Assembly (NCBI RefSeq): GCF_001019715.1
Contig: NZ_BBXJ01000001.1
Span: 1,984,001 to 2,048,000, forward strand
Source of the DNA: Rodentibacter caecimuris
GTDB lineage: Bacteria > Pseudomonadota > Gammaproteobacteria > Enterobacterales > Pasteurellaceae
Direction of reading: 5' to 3'
DNA length: 64,000 nucleotides
Both the position numbers and the translations under genes were made by a program. The notes beneath the pieces were generated by a model. It worked only from the letters and a program-made list of their open reading frames with translations, did no database searches and was not told where the DNA came from. This document shows positions 1 to 6,328 of this stretch, in pieces. The stretch's first letter is position 1. The number at the start of each line of letters is the position of its first letter.

Positions 1-125
1 GGGATTGGCGAGATGAAAAACTGCGAGAGGTTATACCATCAAACAAGCCAAAATTTGACGATACGCAGACGGGTTGGTCTGCCGGAATGAAAATCACCGT
101 GGATGGGCAACAATGGGAACTTTAG
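1..125 (+). CDS. C-terminal end of a phage replication protein (O-like), partial
   Basis: An open frame enters from the left edge (first full codon at base 3) and stops at 123-125 after about 40 residues ending in GQQWEL. Its end overlaps the start of the next gene by 13 bases. The partner downstream is lambda P-like, and in lambdoid phages the gene before P is the origin-binding protein O. That position is the only reason for the O-like label; the visible residues have no diagnostic motif. Its start and functional domain lie outside the window. Confidence 0.5.
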   Translation, partial: DWRDEKLREVIPSNKPKFDDTQTGWSAGMKITVDGQQWEL

Positions 126-748
126 CGACACAATCTCAATTAAATCAAATTTCGCCGGAGCGTGCGCAACGTGCCGAAGCGATGATTAATTGGCTCTTTC
201 AGGAGTTGAAAGGTATTTTCCCCGGCTGGCGTACTGCATTTGAGACCGAAGCGGATTATCTTTCGGCAAAACAAACTTGGTTGCGTGTGTTGGTGCAAGA
301 AAAAATCACAAAATCCCAGTTGCAGGATGGGCTAAATGCCGCAGAGAAATCCAAGGATAAATTTTTGCCAAGCGTAGGGTTGTTCGTTTCTTGGTGCAAA
401 GCACTTGACTATCACGCGCTAGGCTTACCAAACGAAACGGAATTATACCAACGCTACCAAACTTTCTTAGGCTATGCCAGATTCAATCTGGACGAATTTC
501 AATATCGCTCAAAAGTGGAGTATTGGTTGCTGAAAAATCTCTACGAAAAGTGCAAGAAAAAATCGGAAGAGGACACGTTGAAAGCCATTCCGAAATTACT
601 CACGGAAGCGGCGGAAAAAGTGCGGTCAAATTTCCCTTTTGAGGAGATTCCAAAAGGGATTCCGGAGCAACCAAGTTTTTACGACAAGGACCGAGCAAAT
701 CAAGCAAGAGACCGTTTAATGGCTGAAGTACGAGGAGCAATGCAATGA
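113..748 (+). CDS. Phage replication protein P-like (helicase loader)
   Basis: The protein has about 211 residues from the ATG at 113. A TTG at 74 extends the frame, but the ATG fits better because it overlaps the stop of the preceding gene, as in coupled phage operons. The pattern FPGWRTAF followed by LRVLVQEKITKSQLQDGL resembles the lambda P family, which recruits host DnaB helicase to the O-bound origin. The last bases overlap the next start (ATGA type, 745-748). An uptake signal lies inside at 618-626. The family call rests on residue pattern and position and was not checked by a search. Confidence 0.75.
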   Translation: MGTLATQSQLNQISPERAQRAEAMINWLFQELKGIFPGWRTAFETEADYLSAKQTWLRVLVQEKITKSQLQDGLNAAEKSKDKFLPSVGLFVSWCKALDYHALGLPNETELYQRYQTFLGYARFNLDEFQYRSKVEYWLLKNLYEKCKKKSEEDTLKAIPKLLTEAAEKVRSNFPFEEIPKGIPEQPSFYDKDRANQARDRLMAEVRGAMQ

Positions 749-1338
749 CCGAATTTAACAAAGACCACTATCGCACGCCGAAGTATTTTTTTAACTGGTT
801 ACAAAATAAATTTGGCTCGTTCGATCTTGATGGTTGTGCGGATTACCAAAACGCATTGTGCTATCGCTACATCGGTGAGCCTGCACCGGAAGGATATGGC
901 AACGATGATATTCCGTTTCCGGACAATATTTCGATTGCCCCTGATTTTTTGGCGGATGATTTATTTGACAAGCTACTTGATGAAGTAGCCGAGCGTTGTT
1001 ATTTCCCATTGCGAATTTATGTTAATCCGCCTTACTCAAATGTTACGCCTTATCTTCAACGTGCAAAAGAATTAAGAGATGCCGGCTATATGGTGGTGAT
1101 GTTACTCAACAATGATAAATCTACCAAATGGTATCAAAACCATATTCATGGTGTGGCAAACGAAGTGATTGATATTGCCGGTGGACGAATTAATTTCTTG
1201 CATCCAGTTACAGGCAAAGAAGCGAAGGGAAACAGCAAAGGTCAAATGGTAATCGTGTTCGATCCAAGTATGGAAGATTTTGTGACTCGTTCAGTGAGTT
1301 TGGATTTTGTGAAAAAGGTCGGTGGGTATGGAGCATAA
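745..1338 (+). CDS. Phage DNA N6-adenine methyltransferase (Dam-like)
   Basis: This 197-residue protein belongs by pattern to the phage Dam family. It opens with HYRTPKYFFNWL, carries FDLDGCAD near residue 27, and has the catalytic NPPYS motif near residue 95, followed by GGRINFLHP. Members transfer a methyl group from S-adenosylmethionine to adenine N6, usually to protect phage DNA or adjust host regulation. It overlaps the preceding gene by 4 bases and the following ninB by about 11, so the cluster is translationally coupled. No endonuclease lies beside it, which suggests a solitary methylase. The recognition sequence cannot be read from the protein. Confidence 0.85.
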   Translation: MTEFNKDHYRTPKYFFNWLQNKFGSFDLDGCADYQNALCYRYIGEPAPEGYGNDDIPFPDNISIAPDFLADDLFDKLLDEVAERCYFPLRIYVNPPYSNVTPYLQRAKELRDAGYMVVMLLNNDKSTKWYQNHIHGVANEVIDIAGGRINFLHPVTGKEAKGNSKGQMVIVFDPSMEDFVTRSVSLDFVKKVGGYGA

Positions 1339-1756
1339 TTATCCTCCAATGTATTTAGTCAATGAATCGGTAAGAAATAGAGTGATTGAGACTATCCGCC
1401 AGTTACCGATTAACGACTCAGATCCGCTTGTAGTGGAAATTAAAGTTAAAACCCGTTCAATGGAACAAAACGATAAGTTTCATGCCATGTTGGGTGATAT
1501 ATCAAAACAGGCGTTATGGCAGGGTGATAAGTACGATTTATACGGCTGGAAAAACCTTTTAGTAAGCGGGCATACGATAGCGACTAAACTTCCTTATAAA
1601 TTGGTTGTTGGTATTGAGGGGGAGTTGGTCAATGTACGAGAGCAAACATCTAAAATGGGGGTGAAGCGTATGGCAAGCCTTATTGAATATACGACCGCTT
1701 GGGGCGTTCAAAACGGTGTGAAATTTAACGACAGATGGGGATTTTGGGGAAGATGA
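1328..1756 (+). CDS. ninB: NinB-like recombination protein
   Basis: The protein has 142 residues from the ATG at 1328; a GTG at 1322 is an alternative. The segment VKTRSMEQNDKFHAMLGDISKQ is typical of NinB/Orf, a lambda protein that binds single-stranded DNA and SSB and can replace host RecFOR. It sits in the usual nin order between a methylase and ninG, overlapping the gene before by about 11 bases. The end overlaps the extended ninG frame, but the preferred ninG start at 1753 leaves only a 4-base overlap (ATGA). Confidence 0.85.
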   Translation: MEHNYPPMYLVNESVRNRVIETIRQLPINDSDPLVVEIKVKTRSMEQNDKFHAMLGDISKQALWQGDKYDLYGWKNLLVSGHTIATKLPYKLVVGIEGELVNVREQTSKMGVKRMASLIEYTTAWGVQNGVKFNDRWGFWGR

Positions 1757-2313
1757 GAACTAAATCACTCAAACCAAAGAAGTGTAAATCCTGTGGCAAA
1801 TCGTTTACCCCGTTTAACTCACTACAAAAGGCTTGTTCACCTAAATGTGCTATTGAGTTAGTCAGAAATAACGCACAGAAAGCACGACATAAAGCCGAAA
1901 AACAAAAACTAAAGGAACGTAAGGCGAAATTAAAAAGCCGCTCAGAATGGTTGAAAGAGGCGCAATCGGTATTTAATAAATTTATCCGCCTACGAGATAA
2001 AGACGAACCTTGTATCAGTTGCGGTCGATACCATCAAGGGCAATGGCACGCAGGGCATTATCGAAGTGTTGGCGCAGCACCTGAATTAAGATTTTGTGAG
2101 TTGAACGTCCATAAGCAATGCCAACCCTGTAATAACCACAAAAGCGGCAATGCCATTGAGTATCGGATTCATCTCGTGAAAAAAATCGGTGTAGAGAAAG
2201 TCGAGTGGCTAGAACGCCAAGATCACGACCCGAAAAAATACACCATCGAAGACTGTAAAGAAATTATCAAGTATTACAAAGAAAAGGTTAAGGAGTTGGA
2301 ACAATGCGTATAG
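1753..2313 (+). CDS. ninG: NinG-like recombination protein
   Basis: The protein has 186 residues from the ATG at 1753, chosen over 1735 because GGGGA lies just upstream and the overlap with ninB becomes 4 bases. It starts with a zinc-finger-like CKSCGKSFTP motif and a CSPKC pair, has a highly charged helix around residues 45-70, then CISCGRYH and CQPCNNHKSG cysteine pairs. This is the NinG/Rap layout. Lambda Rap is a structure-specific nuclease acting on recombination intermediates. The last 10 bases overlap the start of the Q-like gene. Confidence 0.9.
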   Translation: MRTKSLKPKKCKSCGKSFTPFNSLQKACSPKCAIELVRNNAQKARHKAEKQKLKERKAKLKSRSEWLKEAQSVFNKFIRLRDKDEPCISCGRYHQGQWHAGHYRSVGAAPELRFCELNVHKQCQPCNNHKSGNAIEYRIHLVKKIGVEKVEWLERQDHDPKKYTIEDCKEIIKYYKEKVKELEQCV

Positions 2314-2669
2314 CGGGTGATATTAAAACGATAGCAAAACGATATGGAATATGGGCGAACACCCGAACCGGTACCGAATATCCATCTATTCAACCATTTA
2401 TGCGTGAAGTTGGTTATTCTAACCGCCATCAGGGGGAGCCTCTTAGTGATGATGCAGCAATGATTGTTCACGATTGCACATTAAAAATGCGTGCCGTTAC
2501 TCCAGACCTCTATAATGTCTTTATGCATCGATATGTCTCAGGGCTAGAGCCTGCTCAAGTGTGCAAAGAAATGAAAATCGGTTCAAAAACATATAAATGC
2601 TATATTTATGCTGCATTGCAATCTTTAAAGTTACTGCTCACTGAAAATAAATGTATTTTTCTTGCTTAA
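2304..2669 (+). CDS. Antitermination protein Q-like
   Basis: This 121-residue protein follows ninG with a 10-base overlap. The N-terminal pattern (RYGIWANTRTGTEYPSI) and a helix-turn-helix-like C-terminal half (GLEPAQVCKEMKIGSKTYKCYIYAALQSL) match the short phage-82/antiterm-Q family, which lets RNA polymerase read through terminators ahead of late genes. Lysis or structural genes would normally follow; here an inverted repeat and a reverse-strand lipoprotein gene follow instead. The family call is good. The late operon it should control is not in the window. Confidence 0.8.
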   Translation: MRIAGDIKTIAKRYGIWANTRTGTEYPSIQPFMREVGYSNRHQGEPLSDDAAMIVHDCTLKMRAVTPDLYNVFMHRYVSGLEPAQVCKEMKIGSKTYKCYIYAALQSLKLLLTENKCIFLA

Positions 2670-2675
2670 CAAATA

Positions 2676-2702
2676 AGCCTATCAGACAAAGCTAGATAGG
2701 CT
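2676..2702. terminator. Hairpin between converging genes
   Basis: An 8-bp perfect stem (AGCCTATC / GATAGGCT) with an 11-base loop sits between the Q-like gene and the convergent lipoprotein gene. The T tract is weak on both strands, so efficiency is uncertain. Confidence 0.55.
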
Positions 2703-2714
2703 ATTTGAGCCATA

Positions 2715-3179
2715 TTAGTTTAGTTTTTGTGGATCTATTTTGGTTTTCGTATTAGTTTTAATTGTCGGATCAGCTTTTTGTAAAGCATAGTTTAATACTT
2801 TTCCATTTCTGACAAGAATATCTAAAGTTTTAGTCATTGAGCTTTGTTTAATATTATTCTGAAAATCAGAGAGAGAGCCAGTCATATAGGTAGGAGATTC
2901 AAACTGCATTTTAGTATGGAAGTAATTCCATTTTGTATCTTTTTCATTTAACACAAGTTTCATATTTGGTTCACCGAACATAGCGATTAACTGTTGCTCA
3001 GTAGTTTTACCTTTGATGATTTTTGGCACTAGGTTTTCGTTAAAGTCATTTCCAAACTCATTTGTTTGAACGTTCGTTGATGCTTTTTGTATATCTTGAA
3101 AAACTTGCGAGTTATAAGGCGATTGGATACAACCAGCTAATAGCAAAGATACAGCACTGATAAGGAATAGTTTTTTCAT
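2715..3179 (-). CDS. Prophage-encoded lipoprotein with BamE/SmpA-like region
   Basis: A 154-residue lipoprotein precursor. The signal peptide MKKLFLISAVSLLLAGC has a clean lipobox (LAGC), so the mature N-terminus would be a lipidated Cys at about residue 17. The stretch GKTTEQQLIAMFGEPNMKLV resembles the SmpA/BamE-like fold seen in many small outer-membrane lipoproteins. It is the only gene on the reverse strand in the prophage part and has its own upstream region. That is the pattern of a moron, a gene expressed from the prophage for the host's benefit. The residue after Cys is Ile, giving no inner-membrane retention signal. Confidence 0.75.
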   Translation of the reverse strand: MKKLFLISAVSLLLAGCIQSPYNSQVFQDIQKASTNVQTNEFGNDFNENLVPKIIKGKTTEQQLIAMFGEPNMKLVLNEKDTKWNYFHTKMQFESPTYMTGSLSDFQNNIKQSSMTKTLDILVRNGKVLNYALQKADPTIKTNTKTKIDPQKLN

Positions 3180-3242
3180 AGAAATCTCCTGTTTACTTAT
3201 TACTTAGGTAACATCATTTTACAAAATTAAATTTTTTTTGAT

Positions 3243-3258
3243 AGTGATCTAAATCACA
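3243..3258. promoter_or_regulatory. CRP-type binding site
   Basis: AGTGATCTAAATCACA matches the CRP dyad TGTGA-N6-TCACA with one mismatch, and the T/A-rich flanks also fit. It lies between the lipoprotein gene (reverse) and the first C4-like/KilA-N unit (forward). Possible -35 and -10 boxes (TTGATA at 3239, TATACA at about 3261) surround it, so it could affect either direction. Confidence 0.55.
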
Positions 3259-3281
3259 TTTATACAATAACTTTTTTAATT

Positions 3282-3310
3282 CCACCTTTACAAGGTGGGA
3301 TTTTTATTTT
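3282..3310 (+). terminator. Intrinsic terminator or attenuator
   Basis: CCACCTT / AAGGTGG forms a tight hairpin followed by GATTTTTATTTT. It lies directly downstream of the candidate promoter/CRP site, so transcripts starting there would be short unless antiterminated. Confidence 0.6.
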
Positions 3311-3355
3311 AGTATCTCTGTTAAGGTCTCAAAACCTAATACAGTAAGCGGAAAT

Positions 3356-3388
3356 CCGCGCCCGATAGCATAGCGGTTTTTTTATGCC
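3356..3388 (+). terminator. Intrinsic terminator before the first C4-like element
   Basis: CCGC ... GCGG followed by seven T residues and ATGCC. A very similar ending (GCGGTC, six T, ATGCC) precedes the second C4-like element near 10497-10511, so this block is part of the repeated layout. Confidence 0.55.
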
Positions 3389-3454
3389 TAAAATTAGTGA
3401 TCTCTTTTCTCTCTTCCTACGAATTTTGATTGTGCATACCTAAAATTTATCTAT

Positions 3455-3549
3455 GCCGAGAGGGCGAGGAATACAATACCCGAAAGGGGAATAACTCCAG
3501 CCGACTTACTGCGGTTTTTGAGCCTCTCGGCGCCACTCTCAAAAGTGGC
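3455..3549 (+). ncRNA. C4-like antisense RNA element 1 (upstream of KilA-N gene 3581)
   Basis: A closing stem of 9 bp (3455-3463 with 3523-3531) encloses a CCC-GAAA-GGG hairpin (3479-3488) and the conserved string AATACAATACCCG. Inside, CTTACTG (3505-3511) is complementary to CAGTAAG (3565-3571), which contains part of the ribosome-binding site of the gene at 3581. TTTGAG (3517-3522) is complementary to CTCAAA at 3554-3559. A 3' hairpin (GCCACT/AGTGGC) shows a second CTCAAA in its loop (3538-3543). Layout and position resemble C4 antisense RNA of phages P1 and P7, which blocks antirepressor translation. The family assignment is from memory of that motif and needs a covariance-model check. Confidence 0.75.
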
Positions 3550-3580
3550 TAATCTCAAATAAAACAGTAAGGACAGTCCC

Positions 3581-4189
3581 ATGACTACTCAATTATCAAT
3601 TCTTAACAATTCTATCCGTACTTTTGAAAATTTATTTTCTTTAACAGACTTACATAAAGCAAGTGGCGGTGAAAATAAACATAAACCAACGTTTTTCTTA
3701 CGTCTAGATCAAACTAAGGATCTTATTGCTGAAATTGAAGTAAATACCGAGTTGCAGATCTGTAACTCGGTAAAAGTGATTCACGGAGGACCAAATTCAG
3801 GAACCTATGCCTGCGAAGAACTTGTTTTAGCCTATGCAACTTGGATCAGCCCGAAATTCCACTTAGTCGTATTACGTGCTTTTCTAAATATGCACAAAAA
3901 TGAGCAGTTGCAAAAAACGCAACAACTTGCTTTGCTTAAGCCTCAAATTGATCCGAATGAATTAAAAACATTATTAAAAATCTATCAATATGCTAATCGT
4001 TGGAAAGAATTTCAGCAAGCGATAGGCAACTGTGGTGAAACCTCAAATGATGTATTAAAACAAGAAATTGCGACATTATGCTCGCATTGTGGAGATAATG
4101 ATGGCTATCTTTTTATCTTTAGCCCAAATGTTGAAAGAGATGTACAGCAAGCAGGCGAGCTATTAATGCGATTAGTAAAAAACCAATAA
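3581..4189 (+). CDS. KilA-N domain protein, putative antirepressor 1
   Basis: A 202-residue protein whose first ~105 residues are a KilA-N domain (FSLTDLHKASGG, then GTYACEELVLAYATWISPKFHLVVLRAF). KilA-N is a DNA-binding fold in phage antirepressors and regulators. The C-terminal half has four cysteines/histidines in CSHCGDNDG and adjoining positions and is otherwise unassigned. AAGGA at 3569-3573 is a good ribosome-binding site, and it lies in the region targeted by the upstream C4-like RNA. By analogy with P1 ant the protein may trigger induction by disabling a repressor. That role is inferred. Confidence 0.8.
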   Translation: MTTQLSILNNSIRTFENLFSLTDLHKASGGENKHKPTFFLRLDQTKDLIAEIEVNTELQICNSVKVIHGGPNSGTYACEELVLAYATWISPKFHLVVLRAFLNMHKNEQLQKTQQLALLKPQIDPNELKTLLKIYQYANRWKEFQQAIGNCGETSNDVLKQEIATLCSHCGDNDGYLFIFSPNVERDVQQAGELLMRLVKNQ

Positions 4190-4193
4190 TCCC

Positions 4194-4220
4194 AACCCGC
4201 CATAGTGCGGGTTTTCTTTT
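4194..4220 (+). terminator. Intrinsic terminator after the first KilA-N gene
   Basis: AACCCGC / GCGGGTT stem with a CATAGT loop, followed by TTCTTTTT. Confidence 0.8.
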
Positions 4221-4225
4221 TAAAT

Positions 4226-4239
4226 TTGACTTAAATCAA
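4226..4239. promoter_or_regulatory. FNR-like dyad
   Basis: TTGACTTAAATCAA differs from the FNR consensus TTGAT-N4-ATCAA at one position. It lies about 110 bases upstream of the operator-promoter at 4335. Chance occurrence in A+T-rich DNA is possible. Confidence 0.3.
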
Positions 4240-4334
4240 TTTCTTTTCCCACAAAAGTCAAATCTATCAACAAGGGCTTTCTGCACCCAATCCATGATTA
4301 AAAATCAACCAACCAAACAAAAAATCTATTTTAT

Positions 4335-4376
4335 ATAGTTTTTTCTATTTACATATTATAGAAAAAACTATACAAT
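4335..4376 (+). promoter_or_regulatory. Early-operon promoter overlapped by a 14-bp-arm operator
   Basis: A -35 box TTTACA (4348-4353) and a -10 box TACAAT (4371-4376) are separated by 17 bases. They are embedded in a perfect inverted repeat ATAGTTTTTTCTAT / ATAGAAAAAACTAT (4335-4348 and 4358-4371, 9-base spacer). A repressor on this dyad would cover the promoter. It is well placed to be the promoter of the integrase-directed early operon starting at 4414. No CI- or Cro-like gene is visible in the window. Confidence 0.75.
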
Positions 4377-4413
4377 ACTCCCATAAAAACAAAACACCCA
4401 CTAAGGAAATAAC

Positions 4414-4614
4414 ATGACAGCTAAACAACTCCTCGAAAACAAAGATTTCTTTTTAATGGCATTAGTAGAAAGCATCAAGCTAATGGCGCAGAAAAGCGGC
4501 AAAAGCCCTCAAGAGTTATATAGTCTATATCAAAAACAAGAGAGTGGATTTATGGACGAGCTAACGAAAAATATCAAAGCCTGTGCTGAAATCACCGCTC
4601 AAGCCCTCGCTTAA
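4414..4614 (+). CDS. Small phage protein, first gene of the early operon, unknown function
   Basis: A 66-residue, probably all-helical protein (MTAKQLLENKDFFLMALVESIKLMAQKSGK...). A good ribosome-binding site (AAGGAAATAAC) precedes the ATG. It is the first gene after the operator-bearing promoter, the place lambdoid phages use for regulators such as N-type antiterminators. The sequence lacks the arginine-rich N-terminus of N proteins, so I assign no function. Confidence 0.6.
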   Translation: MTAKQLLENKDFFLMALVESIKLMAQKSGKSPQELYSLYQKQESGFMDELTKNIKACAEITAQALA

Positions 4615-4623
4615 GAATTTTTA

Positions 4624-4974
4624 CCAAGCTCTTTGAGGAGGGCTTGAATAAAGGTTCTGCCTTTACCACCCGAGCAGGCGAAAGTTGAGAGATAAGCAGA
4701 GACGGTGGTTTGAATGTTCTTTAAAAATCTATATACCGTAAGAGGTTAAGAGATTGTTGTACTTAATCTGTTATCTACGGTTGCGACACAATTTAGTTAA
4801 GTGGAATCGGGTTAACTTGTTTAATGACCCCCACGCTGAACGGCAGTAAAACAAGGCTTATTTCAAACCGCGATTACTCTCTTAAATAACGAGAAATGAA
4901 TTTGACGGTAACAAGGTTACACTGAAATGACAGAGTATCGGATTTATCACATTGTAAGTGCGGTTTGAAATAAG
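4624..4974 (+). ncRNA. Long structured leader with boxA-like site (candidate antitermination or regulatory RNA)
   Basis: This gene-free stretch before the ORF at 4989 holds several stems. They are CAAGCTC/GGGCTTG (4624-4645); ACCGTA/TACGGT (4735-4740 with 4776-4781) around TTAAG/CTTAA; and a perfect 15-bp stem (4857-4871 with 4960-4974). The last encloses GATTACTCT/AGAGTATC (one bulge) and a GTAAC/GTTAC hairpin. TGTTCTTTAAAAAT at 4715-4728 resembles the rRNA/lambda boxA that binds NusB/NusE. A nut- or put-like site is one reading; a separate small RNA is another. An uptake signal (4956-4964) falls in the 3' arm of the long stem. Confidence 0.5.
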
Positions 4975-4988
4975 AGAGGAGAAAGAGT

Positions 4989-5237
4989 ATGAACATCACA
5001 AAATCGGTTAATCCGGCAAAAAACTTTAAGCGGGCTAAACGTATCGCTCAAAAGCAAAAAGCTTTAATTGCTAAACCAATCGGCAACAAGGTTGAAAAAG
5101 CGATAAATCTTGCCGGCAGAGACAAAAAGCTAATTGATATTGCCAACTATAACTATGTAAAAGGCAAAATCAAATCCGGTCAAGTCAGAGCCAAAGAACG
5201 CCGACAAATGGGTTGTCGGGAGTTAGTGAGAGTTTAA
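4989..5237 (+). CDS. Small basic phage protein, unknown function
   Basis: An 82-residue protein very rich in Lys/Arg (NFKRAKRIAQKQKALIAK..., ending RAKERRQMGCRELVRV). Such charge suggests nucleic-acid binding, possibly RNA. It directly follows the structured, boxA-bearing leader, so it could act on that RNA as small basic antiterminators do. This is a positional inference; I recognise no family. GAGGAGAAAGAG gives a strong ribosome-binding site. Confidence 0.65.
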   Translation: MNITKSVNPAKNFKRAKRIAQKQKALIAKPIGNKVEKAINLAGRDKKLIDIANYNYVKGKIKSGQVRAKERRQMGCRELVRV

Positions 5238-5252
5238 AAGAGGAAACTACAA

Positions 5253-5720
5253 ATGGAAACAATCACAATTTCAAAGTCGGAATATGACGAGCTAATCCGA
5301 CAATCTAAGCGAATGAAATTCATTGAACATTACCGCCCTACACTTGCTCAAGATATAGATACCGGAGAATATTCAGTTACTGTACACGAAAATGGAATTA
5401 TTGACACATTACGGTATGGAAAAGGGATTGAATGCATTGATAAAGCAATTGAAGATATTCAAGAAATGCAAAAAGCCTTCTGGATTGGAGAAGAAAGCGA
5501 AATCTTTGCCGGTCGCACTGTTGAAGAAATTCTTATTGAGCTCTTTGATGAAAAAGAACGAGAGGAAGTCTTAAGGGAAGGGTGGTATGGCCCAGTTGAT
5601 TTAAGTCTTAAAATGACTGTAACTGATAGTGAAACAGGTATTAAAAAGCTAACAACGATTAGCAAATTAATAAATGAAATTGTCGTGTTCCCTGAATTAA
5701 TATTAACCGCATATAACTAA
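5253..5720 (+). CDS. Phage hypothetical protein
   Basis: A 155-residue acidic protein starting METITISKSEYDELIRQSKRM, with no membrane segment, signal or known motif that I can see. The start has GAGGAAAC upstream and is 15 bases after the preceding stop, so it is co-transcribed. The opening phrase (ISKSEYDELI) is common in small phage proteins with an N-terminal helix. No function is assigned. Confidence 0.6.
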   Translation: METITISKSEYDELIRQSKRMKFIEHYRPTLAQDIDTGEYSVTVHENGIIDTLRYGKGIECIDKAIEDIQEMQKAFWIGEESEIFAGRTVEEILIELFDEKEREEVLREGWYGPVDLSLKMTVTDSETGIKKLTTISKLINEIVVFPELILTAYN

Positions 5721-5754
5721 CTTTTGCTTGAGCCTTACAAGCCTAACTCTATGG

Positions 5755-5983
5755 TTTATAGATAAAGAGCTAAGGTAAGCTATAAACTAAAGCAGATTCA
5801 GGTACTTGCACTACTTTAATCGGAGATACTGCGTGCTTTAAGCCGATCCTCGCAAGGAAAAGCATATAAACCCAGTTAGCCTTTCTGTAAAAAAGGCAAT
5901 CATCAAAAACCGCTCTCAAAACCCTGTGCGAAGCAATTCGCCCAATCTTCTTGAAACCTCTAAACCGAGAGCGGTTTTTGATG
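5755..5983 (+). ncRNA. Structured non-coding stretch with a 17-bp perfect stem
   Basis: The 344 bases between the genes at 5253 and 6065 hold no ORF of note but strong inverted repeats. They are GTTTATAG/CTATAAAC (5755-5762 with 5781-5788) and a perfect 17-bp stem (5901-5917 with 5967-5983). The long stem's 49-base loop contains GCGAA/TTCGC. The stem has no clean T tract after it, so it is not an ordinary terminator; it could be a processed small RNA or an RNase III substrate. Confidence 0.45.
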
Positions 5984-6010
5984 GTTTAACCATCGTTCCT
6001 TAGGTTATTT

Positions 6011-6036
6011 GCCCACTGTAACAGGTGGGCTTTTTT
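6011..6036 (+). terminator. Intrinsic terminator directly before gene 6065
   Basis: GCCCAC / GTGGGC hairpin followed by six T residues; the next gene's ribosome-binding site (AAAGGAAAAA) follows within 25 bases. Confidence 0.8.
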
Positions 6037-6064
6037 ATACCCAAAATTCAGTAAAGGAAAAACT

Positions 6065-6319
6065 ATGTGCGAATGTATTAATGATTACAAATTAAAACTA
6101 GCCGAACATTTGAGAAAACAAGGCATTGAATTGGTTGGAGGTGTATCTCTTAACACCGTATTTCCGACTAGAAATTGGAAAGTTATTGGAGAAAGAACTG
6201 TAGTAGAAGTTCAATATTTTGAGAAAAAAACTGCAAGAAACGGAAACGTTCGTGAAGTAAAACGTAAAACAAAAGTTATCAACGACTATTGTCCATTTTG
6301 TGGCAATAAATATGAGTAA
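6065..6319 (+). CDS. Small phage protein with zinc-ribbon-like cysteines
   Basis: An 84-residue protein with cysteines near both ends (MCEC at residues 2 and 4, CPFCGNKY near 76-79). The paired cysteines suggest that the termini could together bind one zinc. The middle (VVEVQYFEKKTARNGNVREVKRKTKVI) is strand-rich and basic. No homologous family is recalled with confidence. It starts a new translation block after a terminator. Confidence 0.6.
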   Translation: MCECINDYKLKLAEHLRKQGIELVGGVSLNTVFPTRNWKVIGERTVVEVQYFEKKTARNGNVREVKRKTKVINDYCPFCGNKYE

Positions 6320-6328
6320 GGAAACAAC

